From Luidia sarsii (lineage: Eukaryota > Echinodermata > Asteroidea > Paxillosida > Luidiidae): 64,000 bases of DNA. Location: NCBI GenBank assembly GCA_949987565.1, contig OX465105.1:124001-188000 (forward strand), written 5' to 3'. A program made the position numbers and the translations under genes. Below are positions 42,149 through 51,520 of this stretch, one piece after another. Position 1 is the first letter of the stretch; each line of letters starts with the position of its first letter. The notes beneath the pieces were generated by a model. It was not told the DNA's origin, searched no databases, and worked only from the letters and a program-made list of their open reading frames with translations.

Positions 42149-42617
42149 ACCCTTGGAAACTAACGTATGCTCCGCATCAGTTAGAGAAGAAGAGGAAAGG
42201 TTGACAACATTGTTAGTGGGGGGTAATAGTGTCGATATGCAGTGTCGTGATGGACAGCCTGAAGAGTGATTTCACATTGCTCTACTGGGCATAGAATCCC
42301 TTGGTCACCGTAGTGATGCTGTCCGGCTTAGCCGTGAGAAAATGTGGATGAAGCGTCTTTGGACTATTTAACCACATGGTCTCAACATCCAGGAGGGTAA
42401 TGACTAACACCATGCAAGCTTTCTGATAATCCTTCTTTTGTGTTCACTTCTCTCTTTGATCTCTCCCCCTCTTCTCACTAATCCCTACCCTACTCCTTGC
42501 CCTTCCCTTTGATCTCACCCTACCAGCTTCACTCTTTGTCCTGTTTCTCATCCGTGTCCTATTTACTCTCTTCCCCCTTCCTTCTTGTACATGTATCAGT
42601 TTTGTCCTTGTCACTCT

Positions 42618-42656
42618 GCCTTTGAGAAAGGTCCTGCTAGGATCGAAACGTCAGGC
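42618..42656 (+). ncRNA. Hammerhead-like motif, PLE 3' end (reference copy)
   Basis: 39 nt: stem I GCCT (42618-42621) with AGGC (42653-42656). The core is TTGAGAA, then one unpaired A. Stem II is GGTCCT-GCT-AGGATC, then GAAAC and GTC with cleavage predicted after that C. Every stem pairs. Confidence 0.6.
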
Positions 42657-42773
42657 CCACTAAATTTTGGTATTCTTTTGTTTAAATAAAATACACCTGA
42701 GATTAGACACTGGGCACATGAGGGTGTCTAGTAACCCAACTTGACGTATTTGAATGATCTCAAAATTTAGTGG

Positions 42774-42812
42774 GCCTGACGTTTCGATCCTAGCAGGACC
42801 TTTCTCAAAGGC
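42774..42812 (-). ncRNA. Hammerhead-like motif in palindrome, minus arm
   Basis: Same 39-nt motif as 42618-42656, inverted. Confidence 0.55.
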
Positions 42813-42824
42813 AGAGTCATTTCT

Positions 42825-42863
42825 GCCTTTGAGAAAGGTCCTGCTAGGATCGAAACGTCAGGC
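42825..42863 (+). ncRNA. Hammerhead-like motif in palindrome, plus arm
   Basis: Same 39-nt motif, 12 bases after the end of the minus one. Confidence 0.55.
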
Positions 42864-42975
42864 CCACTAAATTTTGAGATTTGCATTTTGGTAATTTTAG
42901 TCAGTAAGCAGTTTGCAACATTTTTGTATATCACTTTAAGTATTTGAATGATATTCTTTTCCACATATCCTGCAG

Positions 42976-43260
42976 GTGTTTGATGGTGCAACAGGCAGGT
43001 ACCAGACTACATTTGGGTCACGAGGCAGTGGACCCAACCAGCTGGATGGGCCAGTAGCCATTGCCATCGATTCCATGGGCTTTGTGGCCGTGGCAGAGCA
43101 AGGCAACCACCGTGTCCAACTGTTCACTCCTCGCTGGGAATCCTTCCACATGCTACACAACCAAGAAGATCCTTTTAAATCTCCCTGGGGTGTAATCTTC
43201 AACCAGCGCAAGGAGATAGTCATCTGTGACTATGGCAATCACAGGATCCAATTATTCTGA
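42976..43260 (+). CDS. RING-NHL gene B, exon 4: last two NHL blades
   Basis: The acceptor TATCCTGCAG is in phase 0. 94 codons and TGA follow. It opens VFDGATGRYQTTFGSRGSG, completing blade 4, then gives blade 5 (AIAIDSMGFVAVAEQGNHRV) and blade 6 (WGVIFNQRKEIVICDYGNHR, IQLF). Together with exons 2 and 3 this makes six blades, a closed propeller. Both NHL signatures are intact, unlike copy A at 11064-11348. Confidence 0.88.
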   Translation: MFDGATGRYQTTFGSRGSGPNQLDGPVAIAIDSMGFVAVAEQGNHRVQLFTPRWESFHMLHNQEDPFKSPWGVIFNQRKEIVICDYGNHRIQLF

Positions 43261-44612
43261 ATGCATACCTTTCACTTGTTCCTTTTCATTTGAGTCAGTC
43301 AGCAATTTTCTGTCATTTCTATAATGATCCATGACTTAAATGAGGTATAACTGTAAATTGTAGGATTATTACATTGTTCCGATATGATTGCATCAGTCAA
43401 TATTATTTTTATTGACACTGAGATTTTTATATTTTGGGTATATTTATATTGTTTTATATTTTGGATTACTTCAGACTGTGAACAGTGTTCTGCATTTCTT
43501 AAGGGATGTATGTAACCGATGCATAACTGTTAATGAACTTTGATAATCAGCATACATGAGACTAAATTCTTGCAGACAAATGTAGGTAACCAGGACTGAA
43601 GCTTGAAAGAAAACTATAACCGTTGAATGAGGCATGTATCCATAGCAACCAATACAGCAAGCAACTCACTCCATACATGCTGTGTTCTGCTTATATAGGC
43701 CTATGTGCAGTCAATTTGCACTGTCTGTACAGTGTGTCCTTTCCCATGCCGTTACCCGTCATGGTCAAAGATCAAACTTGATCTCTTCAATGATAAGACC
43801 TTTAGGTGACTTTGGGGATGTTCATGGGTGGTTTCTGAGTGATTTGGGGGTTGTACATTCTGTAGGCCAAATTCAAGTGACACTCATGATCCCATGGCAA
43901 CCATACCTGAAAAACAGTAATGGCATCCGTTGCATTGTGTATACCATGTAGACATAGCATGTGTATTGCATGGCCTATTATGTTATCATCACAAGCACAA
44001 GTCCCTAGACTTTGGTGAGTGGCATTCAAACTATCCTTTTTGTATAATGTCACATCTTTGGCATCAACGTTAGGTTTGTGAAACAACCTCTTGGCTATGG
44101 GACTAGCAACATTTCTATTTTGTTCTGTATAAAGTTGCCAGATATTTAGCCAGCCTTTCTTCTTGCGCCCATGAATATACATCTCATCACCATCGATTGT
44201 TAATAGCATCTAGTTGAGCCATTCAAAATGCTTCCATACTTATGTTTTTGTGTAATATAGACAAGTATTATTCCAAAGATTCCATTCAATAGTGCGGAAT
44301 TTTGAGCTTAGTGATATCCAAAAATGTTGCAAACTGCTTACTGACTAAAATTACCAAAATGAAGTAGGCCTGAGTAGGCCTGACGTTTTGATCCCAGCAC
44401 TACCTTTCTCAAAAGCCTTGCTAGGATCGAAACATCAGGCTCACTAAATTTTGAAATTTTGAGCTTTCAGAATTATTTCACTGAATAATTTTCAGTTTTC
44501 AGGTTCTTTTTTCCCTTTATGTTTTTATTATAGTCATTATTTCTTTTGTGTCCAGTGTTGTGATGTGTAAAGTGTATGTATAACCTGGAAAATTCAATAA
44601 AATAAAATACAT
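43261..44612 (+). other. 3' UTR-like region of gene B with polyadenylation signal
   Basis: Paralogue of 11349-12705. AATAAA at 44596-44601. It contains the same inverted, decayed PLE tail near 44330-44450. Confidence 0.5.
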
Positions 44613-45780
44613 GTAGATATAACTGAATAAATGAAATATTATGGGAAAGGAATTAACTTATTGAATGTTTACCTTCTGTCAGTGTGATAGGAAAAGGGAG
44701 AAAGAAAAGCAAACATTAGGATGAGGTATCAAGTCAAGATGGATGGTTGATAAAGACCCAAATCAACAAGAATCATTGTGTATCTTGTCTGTAATCCATC
44801 TTCATTGTTGGCTGACATCACCTACTGGATCATACAGCAAGGTTGGACCACTACACATCCATCGAGCTGCAATTCATTTCATTCAAAATCTTTATCTTGC
44901 TGCATGAAACAAAGAATTAAAATAAGTATTTCTTTCAAACTCATATTAGATTCTACTTCATTGCAATGATAAATATTATCCTACAATTGACAAAATGCAA
45001 CATTTAGAACAAAATAATCTACAAACTGCACTTTGTTGAAAAGCAACAGCCTGAAACCATTCCATTGTTCTAAACACGAAACAACAAAGTTTGACAGAAG
45101 AATGGATATTCATTAAAATGCAGAAAACATTCATATCAGTATATCTTTATTAGTTGTTCTACAGCATGTACAAAAGTGCTATGGAACCATAAGCTATGCG
45201 AGGCCGTGTCTGAATATATTGGCTGCGGCTAGAAGTATCACGCAACCCTATGGGAACTGGCTGCAGCCGCTTGTTGACGACTTCCATAGACTCGTGTGTA
45301 CTTGCAAGCCATAGCCAATGGATTGGCACGCAGCCTTAGAATTGTTTATGCCTGTCCACGTTTTGGGTATAGCGCCCTCTCTTGATTGTAGTTCCTGCAA
45401 TGTTTACATTCATTCATAGACTGGTTCCCGTATCACGTTCTTTCTTCATTTTGTGAGGCGTGTGGAGTAGGGGACGGCAACCAGTCTAATTCCTTCATCG
45501 CCCTGTACTCACGTTGCTCACTCTTCAGCTCTGAATTCTTCTCGTTTTCCACTATTTCTGAATTTGCAAGCCTCGTCCTGCGTCCTTGCAAGCATCAGCA
45601 GTAAGTAGGTTAGACAGTAGGAATGTTGGAGTGCTATGAATGGTGTATTTGAGGATGTTTTTGGCTTGGATGTTTGTGCATGTTGTAAGCATTGGTGTAT
45701 GGTGTGTGTAGTGTGCAGTGTGTCAGGCACTATTGCTTGCGTGCTATCATCAATGCCTTGCTTACTGTACACCATGCACC
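44613..45780. other. Non-coding end of segmental duplication B
   Basis: No gene. Homology with copy A stops near 45697. Confidence 0.5.
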
Positions 45781-45782
45781 TT

Positions 45783-45815
45783 ACACACTCACACACTCAC
45801 ACACACACACACACT
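45783..45815. repeat. (CA)n microsatellite
   Basis: ACACACTCACACACTCACAC-type run just after the duplication edge. Confidence 0.9.
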
Positions 45816-45919
45816 ATTCAACTCACATTATCACATCCCCACAAAGTACCTACCACTTTACCTGTGCAAAGAGAATCTCATGAGAAATCTCAGGCTTGGT
45901 GCAGTTCTAGTCCCAGTAT

Positions 45920-45962
45920 TAACTTGGACCCGACAAGTCACCCTTTTTTTATCGCTCTTTTA
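45920..45962. mobile_element. Half of a GTCCAAGTTACTCGGAC-family MITE
   Basis: AACTTGGACCCGACAAGTCACCC followed by a T run matches the left arm of 14233-14319. The right arm is absent. Confidence 0.5.
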
Positions 45963-46399
45963 AAAGTATACGCCAAAACGAAACTATTTTTTGTTGATGT
46001 ATTAAGAATACGTTATTACATTTAAAAAAGACGATATCCCAGGCGGTTTTCAGCAACTCGATGCTTACATATGACGTCACAAATACATGTCTGGCCAGAG
46101 CCAATGGGTCTTCAGATTAATATTCATGAGGGGAGACAAACCATCAGTAGTACATTTACGTCGGCATAACGATCACTTTGAACAAAATCTGATGTCCCTT
46201 TCGGTCGTACGGATGCGTACTGGAAAAATGTTTACTGTACCTTTTTTTTTGGGGGGGGGGGGGCTGCTAAAAAGGAGAATAAAGCAGCAGTTCACCTTTT
46301 CTCATTCACGCCGCAAAATGATTGTTAGTATACACGTCCAAGTTGGAATCATTCAAGTTGGAATAGATCGCGATGCGACCCCCCCCCCCCCCCACAAAT

Positions 46400-47189
46400 A
46401 AAAGTCAACCGAACTCTGATGTACACGATGTGCAAATGGCCTGGCCGTACTTAGCTGGTGTACGTTGACTTACACGTGCCTTTAGTACAGCTGCGTGGCG
46501 GGTACCACAGCAGCATGGAAGGATCGAGAAATCAGAGGTCGCACGTGCGTTATGAACAGTGACGTTTAGTTTTTCCAACGTCTTTCCTCTTCGATTTTGA
46601 TTTTCTGAGATTAAAACATAATTATGTAAAGTATGTATTTTTACATTATATTTGGCTGCATTGGGAGACATCGGTAGGAAAATTGAATCTGCAATTTTTG
46701 CAGCCTGGATAATATCGTAAACGATCGGATAACTTATGTAGGCCACATGGGGGAAAATGTCCCAAACATGAGTCGCCGTGCGTGCCCAGCGTACCGAGGT
46801 CGCGCTGTACGAAAAGTGTGCTACCAACACCGGAAGTGAGCTTGCACTTGCAGTGGGTCTGTTGCTGACGCATTGCCTTTGTGGAGACCGCGCGCAATGC
46901 AAGAGTCGAATGGCTGGCTGGCGCTCCTCTCCCCTTGCGGTTTCGGGTTTTTCGTTGTTTTTACTAACGAAAGCTTATCGCCCTTCAAGATCTCTCTGAT
47001 TGCCACGCTATACAAGCTTACAGACAGGCGATAATGGGTTGGGAAACCAGATTTTTTTCCGATATCGTGATACTTGTTTCGATATCGCGATATCGAAAAT
47101 ATCGCGATATCCTGAAATGCGTTCGATATGATAATCGCCGGAAAGCGATATCGCGATATATCGAAATATCGAAATATCGAACAACCTTA
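46400..47189. mobile_element. hAT-like element remnant with CGATATCG subterminal repeats
   Basis: The right end ...ACAACCTTA (47181-47189) equals the end of the 38368-39188 element. About 150 bp before it is dense in palindromic CGATATCGCGATATCG words. Interior 46490-46560 and 46700-46770 match 58230-58290 and 58430-58480. I did not find the left end. Homopolymer runs (G12 near 46252, C13 near 46380) lie nearby. Confidence 0.55.
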
Positions 47190-47808
47190 CTTAAAAGTGC
47201 CCAAAATAGCGTCCAACGATTCAATAAATGCGCCTGCCGGCTTCTACACATGTCCAGACAATCCAGTGGTACTTCAGCGGTACTTATGAGTTATGTTTGG
47301 ACCGCAAATCCGACAAAATGACTCCGATGTCGGCAGCGGACATGTAGCGTCGTTGAAATCTCCATTCGTGTCCACGAGGAAATGTGCGAACCCTGCGCTT
47401 TATCAATGAGGCCACGTACAAACGTATTACACGAGGACTTGGTACCAGACGTGCTTGGCCAAACACACTGATTGACGGCTGTTTCATGTCGCTGTTATAG
47501 GCCAGCGGGTGGCACAGTCTCCTGAACAGCAACTTATCACGAATATCACACATGGAAACCGTGCGTGATCAATGGACAATTAAGAGCTTATAATATAACT
47601 GTTTGGGAGACTGTGCCACCCACTGGCCTATAACTTCTAAATTCTAAATTTGTCATATCCCAGAGTCGAATTTCAAAATGTTTGAAATTCACATTCCTAG
47701 AAATCTTGGCCACACACAACTTCCTGTTGGTCTACACTGTAGTGTAGGTACCACACTACATCACTGCACTACAATCTGCACTACATGTACAATACATGTA
47801 CAGTGTAC
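47190..47808. other. Non-coding with a fold-back element
   Basis: Apart from the fold-back at 47493-47634, nothing recognised. Confidence 0.5.
47493..47634. mobile_element. Small fold-back element, 28-30 bp arms
   Basis: Arms 47493-47522 and 47605-47634 are inverted copies (GTTATAGGCCAG...GTGGCACAGTCTCC) with one or two differences. Confidence 0.8.
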
Positions 47809-48734
47809 GTGTACGGGTATTTCCTGCACTTGAACAATGTGCAACCTTTGCCACTTGACATTTCCTAGAAATGTCATCAATTGTACACTCATTCATTACT
47901 GTACATGTTTACATGTACGTGGTACACCCTACATGGATTCTGTTATTAATGGCAAATGTCAGTGTGTTTGAAATAACCCATGGTTGCATAACACAATAAC
48001 AGATGTGTGTGGTGTAGTGTACGTGCATATTATTGGACTTGAACCTGAGCAACATGCAGGCTGAAGCCAACAACAAAAATAGTTGTGTTTCCAATTTCCT
48101 GACCTTCCCTATTTTGACGGCGAGACCCTTTGTTTTTTGGGAATTGTGTTTCCTGACAACCCTATTTTCACAGCACGTCTGCACAACCCTAGATTTAGAA
48201 GGCATGACCAGTGATTTAAATCAACGTGATTTAAATCATCCACCCCTGCATACATGTAAATCATGTTTATGTTGGCTTGAGTATATTTGTATGTTACACT
48301 TAGTGTCTCAGTAAAAAAAAAAAAAAAAATCCAACCTACCTACCCTTTTTTCAGATTCCTATTTATTTGTTTGTGTGCAACTATTTTTTTGTTTGGCCTG
48401 ATCAGAATACAGTGTGCTGCCAAGCGGAATTGAATTCCATTCAGTGAATGTTTTCATGGCTGTACCACAGTCTGCACTTTTTCCTGTACCTATTCATAAT
48501 AGCTTTACCAATGCCTAACCTTTGCCCCATGACGTTTGCTGGTAATTTTCCATGAGCTAAGGTCCTGTATATAATATGTGGATTTCCGTCTTTGGGTACA
48601 GTATGTACATGTACATGGTTGTATGCAGACTGACATCAGATCTTCAGTAGCTCAAGTGACACACCTTGTTCTCTGTGCATAACTTTGTAAGTTGTAGCCA
48701 TCGTTCAATGCATTGACTAACCTTGAGATTCTAC

Positions 48735-48835
48735 ATGGCTTGACGTTTCTATTCCTAGCAGGACCTATCCTACATGTAGCTGGGCTGATGAGAAAGGTCC
48801 TGCTAGGATCTAAACGTCCCTTGAAATATTTGGCA
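48735..48835. mobile_element. Decayed tail-out PLE fragment with CTGATGA core
   Basis: TTGACGTTTCTATTCCTAGCAGGACC is followed by inverted GGGCTGATGAGAAAGGTCC and GATCTAAACGTCCC. Here the hammerhead core reads CTGATGA with four extra bases before stem II. Repeated at 52430-52500 (deleted) and 56195-56275. Confidence 0.6.
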
Positions 48836-49479
48836 TTTGTATCAGTTTGGTTGTCTGTACAACTTGTCAGTGTACAGTTCTGTAAGGTTTTTATTGACTG
48901 ACATTACAGTGTACATGTATCGGTATGCTAACTGCTAACCATCTGTATTGAGAAGACAAAGTTTGTCAAAACAGAGTACATGTACATGTATGCTTACACA
49001 GCGATGGAAATAAGCGGAAAAAATTGATTAGCAAATAATGCTAATCAAATTGTAATTTGATTCTAGCAGTATGGTAAAAATGACTAGCAAAAATAAATGC
49101 AACAATAAGTCAGTGCATGGATCATTTCTTTCTTTGACAGATGGGATGCATGCTGGTGCATTGCTGTCCCACCATGTTTGATGCAGTTGTCTCTTTACAG
49201 GCTGTACCTGCTGATTCCTAGAACAAAAATGTTGGAATAATTTCTGACCGCTTTGATTTTTTCCTCGTGCGATCTGCAAAGTTCGCATCAAAATTGCACA
49301 GGGCACCACCAAGGTCAACTCAAGGGGGCACCGAGGCCAACTCACTGTGGCATCAAAAGGCCAAACCTTTATTTTACATGTCGCCTTCCTTAGATGTGTA
49401 CTGAAAAAAACAATCTTGATTAGTTATTTTAATTAACCGCCTTAAATTCAATTTTGTTTTGAAGAGTAGAAAGATGGCT

Positions 49480-49925
49480 GCACCTAGGCTTGGGCGGTTT
49501 GGGAAAAATCAAAACCGAAAAAACCGCCGGACCCTCGACTCGATGAAACCGTAAAACCGGTGTGTTTTTTTTCAATGAAAAACAAAATAAAATAAAACTA
49601 AACAAAAAACCCCACACAATTCCAATAATAAAGAAAGAACCCCATTATTATCCCAATCCATGTTTTGATTCGGTAGTAAAATAAATTTTACTTTGTTGTA
49701 GCGTACCGTCTCGCTATACTTCTGGAAGTTCCGATCAGGCTTGAGTAGCGCAGCGTACTCGATCGTATGCAGCCATGCGGTCGCTGTGCACGTGCACTGT
49801 GCAGTATACAGTGTGTGCAAAGACGTGTTGTGGCATGTCACATTGCAGCGCGTAGGCTGGTTTCGGCCCTACTGGTCCTGTAGTGTCGCTATGGCGTTAC
49901 CTAGAGGCAGAAACCATACCTAGAC
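49480..49925. mobile_element. Probable hAT-like remnant with AAACCG subterminal repeats
   Basis: TAGGCTTGGGCGGTTTGGG is followed by several AAACCG/CGGTTT words, similar in style to the ends of the other hAT-like elements. No paired end or target duplication was found. Repeated in unit 2 at 53160-53600. Confidence 0.35.
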
Positions 49926-50231
49926 TTGCCAACCTCGCTAACGTCGCAAAGGGAAATTGGTCATAACTAAAATACGCTACTTTCATCGTTTGCCTCCGAA
50001 TGTTGTTTCCGCGTCATTCAATATTATTCCCTTCGTCATTAATTTCAAAAGTGGTATGGATAGAAAGAAGAGAATACAGGCTTCAATTTAAGGGTAAAAT
50101 CAACTGATTTGGACGATGTTTACAGGGTAGGCGCTTGGCGGTTGAAAATCTTAGTCTACCAATTAAATCCGTAGCCGATGGGGAGTCTGGCCGCCGCCGC
50201 GCTTGCACTATCAACAGTATAAGTATACATG

Positions 50232-51520
50232 TACACTGCCATGCAAAAGTCTGATCAACAAAGAAGTAAATTAAAACCAGTGTCTTTGTGAATATCCACA
50301 TTCTGTTAAAATCACGTTATATTTCACGAATCATTCCCTGTAATTGATAAAAGTGTCAAAATATGAAGGTGTTTGTTTTCGTTGTGCACAAAGTTAACGG
50401 AGAGTCGGCGAAATCAAAGATGGCGGCGCCCAGTGCACGATAAAAACACGAAAGTAACACGAAAGTTAGCCACGTTTGAGCAACGTGTAAAGGCCTCGCC
50501 AGCGTCAATGACGGCTTGAAAGTGCCTTGTTATTGAAGCCAAGTGATTTGTGATACCCTGGAGGTCCAGTCCCTGCCAAATCCAATTGAGATTCTGGAAC
50601 AATTTGTTCGTATTTAGGGGTCACTTTTCACGCTGTAAACAGCGATCCAAATCGTCCCGGAAATTCTCAAACGGATTCAGAACCCGCGACACCGGGCCAC
50701 GGGCTGGCCAGATCATCGCTTCTAACCAGTGCTAACTGCAAGGCAGGGCTTGTGTCCAGCAACCCTTCCATAGAGATTGATCTCAGCCAATCGGCAGGAC
50801 ACGGTGCTTTGGTGAACCCTGACACCACTGACATTGGCGAAGTCGATCGCCAGCTAAGGAAGGACGATCGCCTGAGATGCCTGTGGTCCCTCTCCGTAAA
50901 TCCGTAGAAGCCCGTAAATGACCTGATCTTGGCCGGACATCCATATTCCCATATTCCTGAAACTTTCTCAGATTTTATCTAACAGCATTCTCGTTTACAG
51001 CGATCCGTTTTGCAACATCTCGGTTTGACATTCCCTCCCGCTGAAATGCTGCGAACACCCCTTTTTTGAAGTCGGTTAGTGGAGCGTTCCTCACCGTTGT
51101 TGGTTGCAGGAACGATCTCAATGCAAAGCCGAACTCAGCTTCTATAATAGCCTAGTCCATTTTTACGAACGGGGGTCCACATCACCTCATAATTATTCAT
51201 TACAAAGCCTTTCCCGCTGCGCGCACTTTGTTGCCATTGGTTTAAATGCCTAGATAATGTATTCACGAGCTCATGAATACGTATCGAGGGCATTCAAGAT
51301 GGCGGTTTTGCACGTTGAAAAAAGCTGTCGCGAAATCATCGTCGTCGTGGAGTTACTGGATGTTTTGACACCGTGGAAATATGATTATATTTGATTAAAA
51401 TCAACACACATGACACAGGTTTGACATTTTACATGTATGTGAAATTCAGAAAGTTTTTCTGTAAAACAGGTCTTTGAAAAAACACATGTGAGTGCGATCA
51501 GACTTTTGCGCGCTAGTGTA
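50232..51520 (-). mobile_element. Tc1/mariner-like element, defective (unit 1)
   Basis: Ends TACACTGCCATGCAAAAGTC and, inverted, TACACTAGCGCGCAAAAGTC, with TA at each border as in Tc1 insertions. The minus strand carries transposase traces: a helix-turn-helix segment (MSNRDVAKRIAVSKNAVR, about 51000-51070) and the third catalytic region (LNPFENFRDDLDR, about 50640-50690). A stop in the helix-turn-helix and loss of the region with the first two catalytic Asp make it non-autonomous. Confidence 0.85.

Larger units (their letters stand above)
41470..42685. mobile_element. Tail-out PLE composite with RT N-terminal fragment
   Basis: A minus-strand PLE tail and UTR (41480-41820) is followed by a minus-strand RT N-terminal fragment (41826-42177). 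A plus-strand GIY-YIG end follows (42285-42410) and then a plus-strand UTR and tail (42410-42670). An inverted repeat of about 51 bp (41826-41876 / 42178-42228) brackets the RT fragment. Flanks TATTTTTTGTT (about 41471) and TATTCTTTTGTT (about 42669) look like a 12-bp target duplication with one mismatch. Confidence 0.75.
42759..42939. mobile_element. Palindromic PLE-tail insertion with 13-bp target duplication
   Basis: GTATTTGAATGAT flanks the insert (42746-42758 and 42940-42952). The same site at 11028-11040 in copy A is single and empty. The insert is two PLE tails tail-out: 59-bp arms (42757-42815 and 42822-42880) that I find identical, with a 6-base spacer, then a tail ending TTTTTGTATATCAC. 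It lies about 36 bp before exon 4 of gene B. Confidence 0.92.
38811..45697. repeat. Segmental duplication, copy B
   Basis: Partner of 7579-13806. Copy B keeps the complete hAT-like element, the PLE RT upstream, an extra tail-out PLE composite core and a later PLE-tail insertion. Confidence 0.95.
47809..51520. repeat. Tandem repeat of about 3.7 kb, unit 1
   Basis: Near-identical to 51521-55289. It holds a repeat-X-like block (48390-48700), a decayed tail-out PLE fragment (48735-48840), an AAACCGAAAAAACCG-rich block (49480-49570) and a Tc1-like element at its right end. No host gene. Confidence 0.95.

Noticed and set aside
47909..48205. 98-codon minus ORF repeated in all tandem units
   Set aside because: Repeated only because the 3.7-kb unit is tandemly duplicated; the third copy is frameshifted and no motif is recognised.
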